Source of the DNA: Candidatus Palauibacter scopulicola
Lineage (GTDB): Bacteria > Gemmatimonadota > Gemmatimonadetes > Palauibacterales > Palauibacteraceae
Length of the DNA stretch: 37,648 nt
Direction: 5' to 3'
NCBI RefSeq assembly: GCF_947581915.1
Contig: NZ_CANPWG010000049.1
Coordinates: 1-37,648 of the forward strand
This document shows, piece by piece, positions 8,107 through 15,909 of the stretch (position 1 is the stretch's first letter; every line of letters begins with the position of its first letter). Made by a program: the position numbers and the translations under genes. The notes beneath the pieces are model-generated. The model saw only the letters and a program-made list of their open reading frames with translations, did not search any database and was not told the DNA's origin.

Positions 8107-8895
8107 ATGACCCACATGTTCAGCCTCGAAGGACGCACGGCCGCGGTCGTCGGAGGCGGCTCCGGCATCGGCGAAGCCGTCGCGATCGGGTGCGCCGAGG
8201 CGGGCGCGCGCGTGTCCTGCCTCGACATCGACGCGGACGCCGCCGCCGACACCGCGGCGACCATCCGCGCGGCGGGAGGCGAGGCCGACTCCGCCCACCT
8301 GAACATCCTGGACGGCGCCGCCATCACCCGCGCGTTCGAGGAGATCGCGGCGGCCCGCGGGTCCCTCGACGTCGTCGTCTGCACCCCCGGCGTGAACGTG
8401 CGCAAGCCGCTCCTCGACTACACCGACGAGGAGATCGACCGCGTCCTGGGCCTCAACCTCAAGGGCGGCGCGCACGTCATTCAGTCCGCCGGACGGATCA
8501 TGACCGCGCAGGGGTCAGGGTCCATCATCCTCTTCAGTTCGATCCGGTCGGTGGTGGTCGAGCCGGGGCAGAGCATGTACGCCGCCACCAAGGCGGGGAT
8601 CGTGCAGATGGTGCGCACCGCCGCGGCCGAACTCGGGCCCAGCGGGGTGCGGGTCAACGCGGTGGCGCCGGGCGTCATCGACACGCCGCTCACCGCCCCG
8701 ATCAAGAGCAAGCCGGACTGGTACGGCGCCTACGCCGCGCGCAACATCATGAACCGCTGGGGCAGCGCCACGGAGATGGCCGGCCCGACCGTCTTCCTCG
8801 CCTCCGACGCCGCCAGCTACGTGACCGGCACCGTCCTGTTCGCCGACGGCGGCTGGACCGCCATCGACGGGAGGTACACGCCGCCCGCAGGTTGA
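8107..8895 (+). CDS. Short-chain dehydrogenase/reductase (SDR)
   Basis: A 262-aa NAD(P)-dependent oxidoreductase. I chose ATG 8107 (MTHMFSLEGRTAAVVGGG) over the upstream TTG 8041 because SDRs begin only a few residues before the Rossmann strand. The cofactor loop GGGSGIG is at about 13-19 and D at the end of strand 2 (LDIDAD) suggests an NAD preference. Catalytic residues are Ser in FSSIRS and Tyr/Lys in YAATK. The C-terminal GTVLFADGGWTAIDG is the usual SDR ending. The sugar, sterol or fatty substrate is unknown. It is divergent from the M20 gene, with a 125-bp shared upstream region. Confidence 0.92.
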   Translation: MTHMFSLEGRTAAVVGGGSGIGEAVAIGCAEAGARVSCLDIDADAAADTAATIRAAGGEADSAHLNILDGAAITRAFEEIAAARGSLDVVVCTPGVNVRKPLLDYTDEEIDRVLGLNLKGGAHVIQSAGRIMTAQGSGSIILFSSIRSVVVEPGQSMYAATKAGIVQMVRTAAAELGPSGVRVNAVAPGVIDTPLTAPIKSKPDWYGAYAARNIMNRWGSATEMAGPTVFLASDAASYVTGTVLFADGGWTAIDGRYTPPAG

Positions 8896-8928
8896 CTCCG
8901 CGCGAGACCTTCTTCCGGGAGAGAGAAC

Positions 8929-9612
8929 ATGGACGACGCCAACCCGGCGACGGGTGAAGCGAAGGGTGAAGCGACGGGCTCCGAAGCCGGCTTCCAGGAC
9001 CCGACCGCGCTCGCGAAGTGGACAAGGATCTTTCTCTACGCAGGCGTCGTGGTGGCGATCGTGTCGGCATGGGAGATGGCCGGCGAACTGGGGCTGTACG
9101 GAGGGGCGGGATCGCTGGAAGGCTGGACGCCCTTCGGGATCATCTGGATCCTGGCGCAAGTCACGATCGCGCTCGGCACCGTCATCCTCGTGCTTTCCTG
9201 GATCTATCGCGCCAATCACAACGCCAGGCAGTTGGGCGCGGCCGACATGCGCTTCACGCCGGGATGGGCCGTCGGCTGGTATTTCATCCCGATCGCGTGG
9301 TTCTGGAAGCCGTATCAGGCGATGACGGAGATCTGGCGCGCCTCCGTGAGCCCTTCCGACTGGGGCGCGACGCCGGTATCGCCCCTGCTGCGCTGGTGGT
9401 GGGGCCTGTGGATCGTGCCGTTCTGGGGCCTGGGCGTCGTGGATGCAGTGGCGTTCGAGGTTCTGGACGAGGCGGGCACGGAGACCGTGGAGATGGCCAC
9501 GGCTCTGGTCGCGAACCTGCTGGACATTCCGCTGGCGTTCGTCCTCGTGGCCATCATCACCGCCGTCACCCAGCTCCAGACCGCCCACCACCGGCGCCAA
9601 ACCGGGCCTTGA
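8929..9612 (+). CDS. DUF4328 family membrane protein
   Basis: A 227-aa integral membrane protein. After a polar N-terminus (about 1-30) there are five hydrophobic segments. Between the second and third lies the family signature, LSWIYRANHNARQLGA...FTPGWAVGWYFIPIAWFWKPYQAM, with its conserved W/P/K pattern. The start ATG follows GGGAGAGAG. It follows the SDR by 33 bp and precedes the VOC gene by 34 bp on the same strand. The function of DUF4328 is not established. Confidence 0.85.
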   Translation: MDDANPATGEAKGEATGSEAGFQDPTALAKWTRIFLYAGVVVAIVSAWEMAGELGLYGGAGSLEGWTPFGIIWILAQVTIALGTVILVLSWIYRANHNARQLGAADMRFTPGWAVGWYFIPIAWFWKPYQAMTEIWRASVSPSDWGATPVSPLLRWWWGLWIVPFWGLGVVDAVAFEVLDEAGTETVEMATALVANLLDIPLAFVLVAIITAVTQLQTAHHRRQTGP

Positions 9613-9646
9613 CCACTTCACATTCAATGGATGAGGGCAGCGAGGG

Positions 9647-10048
9647 ATGAGAATCCATCTGACCAGCGTCGTCGTGAACGACCAGCAGAAGGCGCTTCGT
9701 TTCTACACGGACATCCTCGGGTTTCAGGTGAAGCACAACATCCCCATGGGGGAGTACGCGTGGATCACCGTGGTATCCGCGGAAGATCCCGATGGGACGG
9801 AGTTGCTGCTCGAGCCCGACGCCCACCGTGCCGCCCGTACGTTCAAGGAGGCGCTCATGGAGGATGGGATTCCGAGCGCCTCCTTCGCGGTCGATGATGT
9901 CGAAGCCGAGCACGAGCGTCTCGTGGCGAAGGGCGTGAAGTTCGTGCAGCCGCCGAAGGACCTGGGGACCGTCATCACCGCCGTCTTCGACGATACATGC
10001 GGCAGCCTGATCCAGATTCTGGAAGAGAAACAGCAGGGAGGAACATGA
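9647..10048 (+). CDS. VOC superfamily (glyoxalase/bleomycin-resistance fold) protein
   Basis: A 133-aa protein built from two beta-alpha-beta-beta-beta units (VVVNDQQKALRFYTDILGF and ASFAVDDVEAEHERLVAKGVKF). Metal-site candidates are H4, the E of ELLLEPDAH, and the Glu in the last strand (LIQILEE). Such single-domain proteins act as dimers in lyase, dioxygenase or binding roles; the specific reaction cannot be predicted. Its stop overlaps the next start (ATGA), so translation of the two is coupled. Confidence 0.88.
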   Translation: MRIHLTSVVVNDQQKALRFYTDILGFQVKHNIPMGEYAWITVVSAEDPDGTELLLEPDAHRAARTFKEALMEDGIPSASFAVDDVEAEHERLVAKGVKFVQPPKDLGTVITAVFDDTCGSLIQILEEKQQGGT

Positions 10049-10476
10049 TGCTCAGGAACATCCTCGCCGCCATCGTCGGCTACATCGCGATCGTCGCCGT
10101 GCTCTTCGCACTCTCGTCGCTTCTGTGGCTGGTGCTGGGCGCCTCGCGCTCCTTCCAGCCGGGTACGTGGGAGGTCGCCAGCGGCTGGATACTCGGCTCG
10201 ATCGCGATCGGGTTCGTGGGGGCGTACATCGGCGGACGGGTCTGCGCGCGCATGGCGCACGATGCCAAGGGCGCTCTGATCCTGATCGGCATCCTGGTCG
10301 TGCTCGGGGTCGTGTCGATCCTGATCCCGGTGGAGGCGGCGACGGGACCCCGCCCCGACGATGTGGGGATGCTGGAGGCGACCATGAGCGCCAACCAGCC
10401 GACATGGCTGACCTGGCTCAACCCGGTGATCGGCGTCGTCGGCATCTGGCTCGGCTCCCGCAAACTCCGCGCCTAG
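10045..10476 (+). CDS. Small membrane protein, four TM segments
   Basis: A 143-aa hydrophobic protein with segments near 6-30, 46-66, 77-97 and 120-140. No family was recognised beyond TM-rich hypothetical proteins. The start is ATG 10045, overlapping the TGA of the VOC gene in ATGA, with AGGGAGG 5 bp before it; ATG 10048 is the alternative. The tight coupling suggests that it works with, or is made in proportion to, the VOC protein. Confidence 0.8.
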   Translation: MMLRNILAAIVGYIAIVAVLFALSSLLWLVLGASRSFQPGTWEVASGWILGSIAIGFVGAYIGGRVCARMAHDAKGALILIGILVVLGVVSILIPVEAATGPRPDDVGMLEATMSANQPTWLTWLNPVIGVVGIWLGSRKLRA

Positions 10477-10487
10477 CCGTCCCGTTC

Positions 10488-10504
10488 CCGGCTGTCGGAG
10501 CCGG
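10488..10504. terminator. Hairpin between convergent genes
   Basis: CCGGCT-GTCGG-AGCCGG forms a perfect 6-bp GC-rich stem with a 5-base loop between two genes that converge. There is no T-run on either side, so it is only a candidate bidirectional transcription stop. Confidence 0.35.
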
Positions 10505-10506
10505 CG

Positions 10507-11760
10507 CTAGCGGCGGCCGTCGTCTCGGGTGAGGGGGCTCAGGTAGTCGCGGTTGCCGAGGCCGAGCTTCCGGAGGGCGATGCCGGTCATGCACTCGTCC
10601 ACAATCTTCTTGGCGTTGAGCATGGTCGTGTAGCCCGGGTCGACGAGCGGATTGAGTTCGACCAGGTCGAAGCCCACCACGTTGTTCTCCGAGCAGAGCC
10701 CGCGGACCATGTAGAACACCTCCCGGGGCGTCAGGCCTCCCGGCACCGGCGTCCCCGTGCCCGAGGTGTAGGCCGGGTCCATGACGTCGATGTCGAAGGA
10801 GATGTGCAGGTACTCGGGGCCTTCGTTCGCCTGGTCGAGGACTTCCGTCATGACGTTCGTCCAGCCGTCCCGGTCGATCTCGGCCATCGTGTGGTACCGC
10901 ATGTCGTTCGCCCGCATCCACTCGAACCCTGACGGCCCCGGCCAACTGCCCCGCAGCCCCACCTGGATGAAGTTCCGGCCGAGGATGTGGCCGTCATCGA
11001 TGAGGCGTCGCACCGGCTGCGCGTGCGAGATCAGGTGGCCGTGCCGGGCGTCCCCCGCGTCGTAGTGCGCGTCGAAGTGGATGACGCCGACGTTCTCCTT
11101 GCCGTACACGTCCGCGAGGCCCGCCACGTTGGCGAACTCGATCGAGTGGTCTCCCCCGATGATCACGGGGATGGCGCCGGTCTCCGCGATCTCTCGCACC
11201 ATCCGGCGGATCGGCGGCATGCTGCGCTCCACGCTCAGGTTGTCGATCGGCGCGTTGCCGTAATCGACCGCCGTGAGTTCGCTCCGCCACGAGATCATCG
11301 TCTCCATGCTGCCCACGCTGCGCCGCATGGCACGGAGCGCGGTCGGCCCCTCACCCGCCCCGCGGTACCCGACGCCCATGTCGACCGGCGCCCCCATGAA
11401 GGCGACTTCGACCTCGCCCGCGACGAGATCCTCGGGCGTGCGCGCGATCGGCAGCCCGAAGAAGGTGAGGACGGACCCGACCTCGATGGGTCCGGGTTCC
11501 CGCGGAGGATCCCCGGAGATGTCCCGGTCCTGCCACACCGCGAGGTTGGGATCGCTCGCGTCGAGCCGGATGATGGCCGAGTCGGGCGGGAGCGGCTCCC
11601 GCTCGGGGACAGTGTCGCCCGCGGCGTCCGTCACAGGGTCGGTCGGGTCCGCCGGCGCATCCGCAGCCGCGACATCGCCGGATTCCGGCGGCGGAACCTC
11701 GCAGGCCGTGAGGAGCAGACCGCACAGGAGGAGAGCGGAGGAAGACGGTCGGGATGTCAT
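10507..11760 (-). CDS. Lipoprotein of the ureohydrolase (agmatinase/arginase) family
   Basis: A 417-aa protein with all ureohydrolase manganese ligands: H205 (GGDHS), D230-H232-D234 (DAHYD) and D323-D325 (DID in SFDIDVMDPAYTSGTGTP). This family hydrolyses guanidino compounds such as agmatine or arginine to urea plus an amine. Unusually, it begins with a lipoprotein signal: hydrophobic core LLLCGLLL, lipobox LLTAC with C20, then a Pro/Asp/Ala linker to about residue 75. The enzyme is therefore predicted to sit in the periplasm or at the outer membrane rather than in the cytosol. It is 9 bp downstream of the small coiled-coil protein and may be co-transcribed. Confidence 0.9.
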   Translation of the reverse strand: MTSRPSSSALLLCGLLLTACEVPPPESGDVAAADAPADPTDPVTDAAGDTVPEREPLPPDSAIIRLDASDPNLAVWQDRDISGDPPREPGPIEVGSVLTFFGLPIARTPEDLVAGEVEVAFMGAPVDMGVGYRGAGEGPTALRAMRRSVGSMETMISWRSELTAVDYGNAPIDNLSVERSMPPIRRMVREIAETGAIPVIIGGDHSIEFANVAGLADVYGKENVGVIHFDAHYDAGDARHGHLISHAQPVRRLIDDGHILGRNFIQVGLRGSWPGPSGFEWMRANDMRYHTMAEIDRDGWTNVMTEVLDQANEGPEYLHISFDIDVMDPAYTSGTGTPVPGGLTPREVFYMVRGLCSENNVVGFDLVELNPLVDPGYTTMLNAKKIVDECMTGIALRKLGLGNRDYLSPLTRDDGRR

Positions 11761-11769
11761 GGCTTCGAA

Positions 11770-12072
11770 CTAAGGGAGAAGTCGACGGCGACGGTCGGAA
11801 ACGTCCTCCGTCGTCAGCCGCCGGGACGTTCCCGCGGGAACGCGTGAGACCGGTGGCACTTCACGGAGCGCTTCCTCAATGCTGATCAAACGGGCGTTGA
11901 GCCGGTCAAATCCATCCGACATGTTGGCCTCCAGGGATTCGATCTTGCCTTCCACCGTTCCCATACGGCCCGAGAACGAGAACAGCCCGCTGGCTAGCAT
12001 GATAACAAGCATGACGAAGGACACCCCGAAGGACGCCCAACTCAGCAACGTTTTTTGGTTGATGCGTGCCAC
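11770..12072 (-). CDS. Small single-pass membrane protein with coiled coil
   Basis: A 100-aa protein: cytoplasmic MARINQKTLL, one membrane helix (about 12-32, ASFGVSFVMLVIMLASGLFSF), then a heptad-patterned helix (about 36-72, VEGKIESLEANMSDGFDRLNARLISIEEAL) and a basic tail. It starts at GTG 12072 behind AAGGAAGG. No family function is known; the form resembles small membrane tethers. The gap to the ureohydrolase is 9 bp. Confidence 0.75.
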   Translation of the reverse strand: MARINQKTLLSWASFGVSFVMLVIMLASGLFSFSGRMGTVEGKIESLEANMSDGFDRLNARLISIEEALREVPPVSRVPAGTSRRLTTEDVSDRRRRLLP

Positions 12073-12194
12073 GTGTCCTTCCTTTCTGCGACTGATAACA
12101 CCGTACTACGCCAGGCGTTCGGACGCTAACTCGCCGTGCGTGGCTCCATGCGACATCGCCTGGCGAGGTGGATGCCCACGGAGCCTGGCCCCTC

Positions 12195-12248
12195 GCAACA
12201 CCAAGGTCCGCCGCGGTCTCAACGGCGCATCATCAGGTTGAGACCGCG
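12195..12248. repeat. Diverged copy of a dispersed repeat, with a 12-bp-stem hairpin
   Basis: The motif TCCGCCG..GTCTCAAC..GC.CATCATCAG seen here (12195-12236) recurs at 23752 and 24378. In this copy only, the core is followed by its reverse complement: CGCGGTCTCAAC (12212-12223) pairs perfectly with 12237-12248 across a 13-base loop. It lies 61 bp downstream of the stop of the leftward LRR gene and may serve as its transcription stop, although no T-run follows. Apart from this, the 236-bp gap 12073-12308 shows no coding signal. Confidence 0.6.
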
Positions 12249-12308
12249 TGTCACCACGGCGCACCGGTCACACTTCACGTTCGATGGAGGGGCCGTTCTC
12301 TCAGCCGA

Positions 12309-15017
12309 TCACGGTGTCGGAGCCTTGCGGCGCGCGCTTCCGGGCAGGCCGCGGCTGACCAGAATGTCCGTTGCATACGTCGATCCGACCGCCGTGCCGA
12401 GGGACGTGACGGCATCCCGCACGGCGTCTTCCCCGCGGAGGATCGCCCTGATTCGCCCCGTGGCTCGATCCGTCACGAGCGCCATCGGAGCGTCGCTCCC
12501 GCCATCCAGCACGGCGGCGCCTTCCGGCCCCGAGAGGACGATCCGGTCGAGCGAGTGCGTCCAGCGGTCGTCGAACGGGATCGCGAAAAGGAAGCTGCCC
12601 CCGCCGTGGTCAACCCGCTCCAGGTCGAAGTTCAACCGGAACAAGCTCTCGCCGTTCGCCCCGGAACCCTCCACCCGGTAAGGCCCGCCCGAAGCCGGAA
12701 GCCTCGGCGAGGCGTCGAGCACGAAAGCGGGATCGAGCTTCAGTCTGCCGCCCGGACTCACGCGGCCCCACAGCAACAGTTGCGCGCCCCGAATGTCCCC
12801 GGTGACCGCAGCGTCGCGTCCGGGAGCCGCGTCGTTCTCGAAGCGGTGCTCCAGCGCCTTGTCGAAATGATAGTCGCTGATCCACTGGGGCCCACAGTAC
12901 GTCATGAGGTCGGGAGTGGATGAGGCGACGAATTCGTCGCTGCGGAAGTCATAACCCGGCACGCCTATGTTGCCGCCCTCGTACGGATAACGGCGATCCA
13001 CGCCGCGCGGATCCCCGCACGGCGCGTGTGCCAGGCCCATGTTGTGCCCGAGTTCGTGGGCCATGGTCGCGGCGTTCGACACACCGAGGCTGGTCCGAGC
13101 CCCAATCAATCCAATCCCACCTCGATCCGCGGCCACCACCGCGTACCAGTACTCGTCCAGGGCCCCGGCGCTGGTTTGGACGAGCCTGATTTCCTGGAGT
13201 ATCTCCGCCATGCCCTCGTATCCGGCCCCCGTCCAGACGGGCCGTATCTCGGTAGATGTGTGGAAGGTCGGGGCGACTTCGAGACCGAGATCACCGACCG
13301 GCAGAATGTTCGTCACGAATTCGATGCTCGGGTCGTCGGGTTCGAGCGCCGAGGCCCACTCCAGCGCGCTGCTGTCGGGCGCAGGTCCGAACAGCACCGG
13401 CACGATCGTCAGATGCAGGCTCGGCATCGGCCGCACGTCGAGCCGCAGGTCACCCCGCTCCGGCAGGCGATCGAGCCTGCCCGCCGCCCTCGGCACGACG
13501 CTGTCGGGATCGATCTGAACCACCATCCGAACTCCTGGCCGCAGCACATCGCCGGGCACGACCGCGCGGAAGGACCGGTCCGGTTTCTCGGAGTCCACAA
13601 GCTCCGGAAGTCCGCCCGATGGGAACTCCATCTCGACTCTGTGCGCTTCCGATCCATCCACCTCGAAGGCCGCCCATGCGCGAGGCCGGTAGGTGTTCGC
13701 GGAGTCGGCGGTAACGAAGACCCTGAGCAGCGCCGGTCGTCCCGCGATGAGGGGGACGTCGCCCTCGAAGTTCTGTGCGGCCTGAGTCAGGTGAGCACCA
13801 TGCACTGCCAGTACGGGTGAGCCCCGACAGTTCCCGGTTCCGCTGCCGCCGGCCGCACCTCGAGAATGTTCCGCGATCGAGCGCAGCCACGCCTGGAAGA
13901 CCGGATCCGGAGGAGCGCAAAGGTCGGTGGACGACCAGTTGAAGCGCGCGAGCGACAGATCGATGAACTGAAGCGGGATCGGACCGCTCAGTGGATTGTC
14001 ATGCAGGTCCAGCGATTCGAGGCTCTCGAGATCTCCGAGTTTGGGTGGAATCCGACCGGTGAGTTCATTCTCCTGGACGTGCAGCGACTGAAGGCCATGG
14101 AGGTTTCCGAGTTCGGACGGGATCGAACCGCGTAGTTCGTTCTCCTGGAGTTCCAGTGATTGAAGGCTGCCCAGGCCTCCGACTTCGGCTGGAATCGAAC
14201 CCCCGAGTGCGTTTTGCTGAAGATCCAGGGTCTGGAGGCTGTCGAGACCTCCCAGTTCGGACGGAATCGAGCCATTCAGAGTGTTCCCGTGCAGATCCAG
14301 TGCCCGAAGGCTCCACAGCGTGCCCAACTCGGGCGGTATCGGGCCGCTGAGGGCATTGCCCGAAAGGTCGAGGCGCTCGAGGCGCTCCAGGTCTTTCAGG
14401 GCGGGCGGAATGAGACCCTTCAGACCGTTCTCCGCCAGGTTCAGCCTCGTGACCCGCCCCACAAGGTCCGTCTCCACACCGTACCAGGTGCGTAGCGGGC
14501 GACCGGTCAACCAGTTCTCCGCGTTGATCCAGTCCGTACCGCCGGTCTCCGCGTGGAGCGCGACGAGGGTTCGGGTCATCGTCATGTCGACGACGATCTC
14601 CGCCGTCCCCTGAGGACCGCCCTCGACGCCGGCCAATGCGGCCGTGATCTCGACCGATCCCTCTCCGGTCGACGTGACGCGTCCCTGGTCGTCCACCGTT
14701 GCAACGGAGGGATCACCCGATGACCAGGAGATGGTCTGGCGATGAACGACCTGGTCGTTCTGGTCACGCACCGTCGCGTGGAGGCCGGTCTCGACTCCGA
14801 TCGAGTACAGGGTCGCCGAAGCGGGCACCACCGTGATCGTGGTTGGCACGGGAGCAGGCGGCGGCGGGGGCGGAGGCGCGACCGGCTCCTCGCCCCCGCA
14901 GGCCACTGCCGAAAGGACGACCAGTGACGCCACCGCTCCAGGACGGGGGGGTACGTCGCCCCGACCCCAGCGGTGTAATCCGCGCACGCCCTCCTCCTCT
15001 ATCGCCGTTGCGGTCAT
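12309..15017 (-). CDS. Modular lipoprotein: Ig-like + leucine-rich repeats + metzincin protease
   Basis: A 902-aa exported protein. ATG 15017 is preferred; a TTG at 15053 is the alternative. A lipobox LSAVAC leads to Cys followed by a poly-Pro linker. Then come a Big_2-like Ig domain (about 60-140: TITVVPASATL...WSSGDPSVATVDDQGRVTSTGEG), eight or so plant-type LRRs (about 180-345, consensus LxxLxxLDLxxNxLxGxIPxELG), a beta-rich region, and a zinc protease domain with HELGHNMGLAH (H654, E655, H658, H664), the metzincin signature. All three His and the Glu are present. The likely role is a surface-attached endopeptidase targeted by the LRRs. The natural substrate is unknown. Confidence 0.88.
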   Translation of the reverse strand: MTATAIEEEGVRGLHRWGRGDVPPRPGAVASLVVLSAVACGGEEPVAPPPPPPPAPVPTTITVVPASATLYSIGVETGLHATVRDQNDQVVHRQTISWSSGDPSVATVDDQGRVTSTGEGSVEITAALAGVEGGPQGTAEIVVDMTMTRTLVALHAETGGTDWINAENWLTGRPLRTWYGVETDLVGRVTRLNLAENGLKGLIPPALKDLERLERLDLSGNALSGPIPPELGTLWSLRALDLHGNTLNGSIPSELGGLDSLQTLDLQQNALGGSIPAEVGGLGSLQSLELQENELRGSIPSELGNLHGLQSLHVQENELTGRIPPKLGDLESLESLDLHDNPLSGPIPLQFIDLSLARFNWSSTDLCAPPDPVFQAWLRSIAEHSRGAAGGSGTGNCRGSPVLAVHGAHLTQAAQNFEGDVPLIAGRPALLRVFVTADSANTYRPRAWAAFEVDGSEAHRVEMEFPSGGLPELVDSEKPDRSFRAVVPGDVLRPGVRMVVQIDPDSVVPRAAGRLDRLPERGDLRLDVRPMPSLHLTIVPVLFGPAPDSSALEWASALEPDDPSIEFVTNILPVGDLGLEVAPTFHTSTEIRPVWTGAGYEGMAEILQEIRLVQTSAGALDEYWYAVVAADRGGIGLIGARTSLGVSNAATMAHELGHNMGLAHAPCGDPRGVDRRYPYEGGNIGVPGYDFRSDEFVASSTPDLMTYCGPQWISDYHFDKALEHRFENDAAPGRDAAVTGDIRGAQLLLWGRVSPGGRLKLDPAFVLDASPRLPASGGPYRVEGSGANGESLFRLNFDLERVDHGGGSFLFAIPFDDRWTHSLDRIVLSGPEGAAVLDGGSDAPMALVTDRATGRIRAILRGEDAVRDAVTSLGTAVGSTYATDILVSRGLPGSARRKAPTP

Positions 15018-15189
15018 CGTCTCGCTGGTCCTGGAGGTGTCAGGCCAGTACAAGGCGACCTGCCGTCAGAGCAGAACATCTCTTCGGAAGATAAGGCGTT
15101 TTGCGTAGACGGAACGTGCACGACGGCGCTATTTTTGTGTCGGAAAGATGTATTCATGCAGACTCCACCATTTTCCGCAGATAAGACGC
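15018..15189. promoter_or_regulatory. Divergent control region between LRR protease and sensor kinase
   Basis: The 172-bp gap must contain promoters for both outward genes. GCGCTATTTT at 15127-15136 recurs at 17649-17658 upstream of the MORN-like gene, in both cases 43-54 bp before a start and with GTGCA a few bases upstream. A related pair, CGGAAGATAAGGCG (about 15085) and CCGCAGATAAGACG (about 15175), also occurs here. These could be -10-type elements or response-regulator sites; neither role can be proven by eye. Confidence 0.35.
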
Positions 15190-15909
15190 ATGACCCACGT
15201 CGAAGAGCTGAGGCGCGAGAACCGGGCGCTCAAGGACCGCTTCGCCCGGCTGAGCGGTGCGGTGCTGCGCATCAGCTCGAGCCTCGATCTGGACACGGTG
15301 CTCCAGGAGGTCATCGATGGCGCGCGGGCGCTGACCGGCAGCCGCAAGGGCATCATCACGACGATCGACGGACGCGGCCGGCTCGTGGACTTCCTGAGCT
15401 CCGGTTTCACGCCCGAAGTGCTCCAGGAGCTGGTGACGTGGCCCGAAGGCCCCCGGTTCTTCGAGCATCTCCGAGACCTTTCCGAACCGTTCCGCCAAGC
15501 GGATGTTCCCGCCTACCTGACCTCTCTGGACCTGCCCGTGGCCCCGTGGTTCACGAAGACGATGCAGGGCGCACCGATGCACCACCGAGGCGAGCATCTC
15601 GGCCATTTCTTTCTCGGCGACAAGGAGAACGACGAGACGTACACGGGCGAGGACGGAGGAGATCATGGTGCTGTTCGCTTCGCAGGCCGCGGCTGCGATC
15701 GCCAACGCGCGCACGCACCGCGACGTGCAACGCGCACGGGCGGACCTGGAGGCCCTGGTCGAGACCTCGCCGTTTGGCGTGGCGGTGTTCGACCCCGGCA
15801 CCGGTCGGATTGCGTCGATCAACCGCGAGGCGCACCGCATGGCCGAGGCGATCCGCACGCCGGGCTCCCCGCCGGAGCAGCTATTGGAGGTGCTGACGTG
15901 CCGACGTGA
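15190..15909 (+). CDS. GAF-domain N-terminal half of a frameshifted sensor kinase
   Basis: The frame opens at ATG 15190 (MTHVEELRRENRALKDR, a coiled-coil start) and encodes a GAF domain (about 12-155: LDLDTVLQEVIDGARALTGSRKGII...GHFFLGDKENDETYTGED). Coding sense ends near 15655; the remaining codons to the stop at 15907 are an Arg/Gly-rich shadow of the next frame. The natural continuation (IMVLFASQAAAAIANARTHRDV) lies in frame +2, starting at 15662. One extra G at about 15655-15656 (GACGGAGGAG where GACGAGGAG is expected) accounts for the break. It may be a real mutation, a phase-variable or recoded site, or a sequencing error. Confidence 0.7.
   Translation: MTHVEELRRENRALKDRFARLSGAVLRISSSLDLDTVLQEVIDGARALTGSRKGIITTIDGRGRLVDFLSSGFTPEVLQELVTWPEGPRFFEHLRDLSEPFRQADVPAYLTSLDLPVAPWFTKTMQGAPMHHRGEHLGHFFLGDKENDETYTGEDGGDHGAVRFAGRGCDRQRAHAPRRATRTGGPGGPGRDLAVWRGGVRPRHRSDCVDQPRGAPHGRGDPHAGLPAGAAIGGADVPT

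Noticed and set aside
6959-8110. 383-codon plus-strand open frame
   Set aside because: Antisense shadow of the M20 peptidase with His/Arg/Val-rich low-complexity residues.
6639-8405. 588-codon minus-strand open frame
   Set aside because: It overlaps the M20 gene in another frame, is Arg/Gly/Pro-rich with no domain, and extends into the SDR; it is a GC-bias artefact.
8515-9627. 370-codon minus-strand open frame
   Set aside because: Antisense to the SDR and DUF4328 genes, both of which have clear family signatures.
10987-11847. 286-codon plus-strand open frame
   Set aside because: Antisense to the ureohydrolase lipoprotein; composition is typical of a shadow frame.
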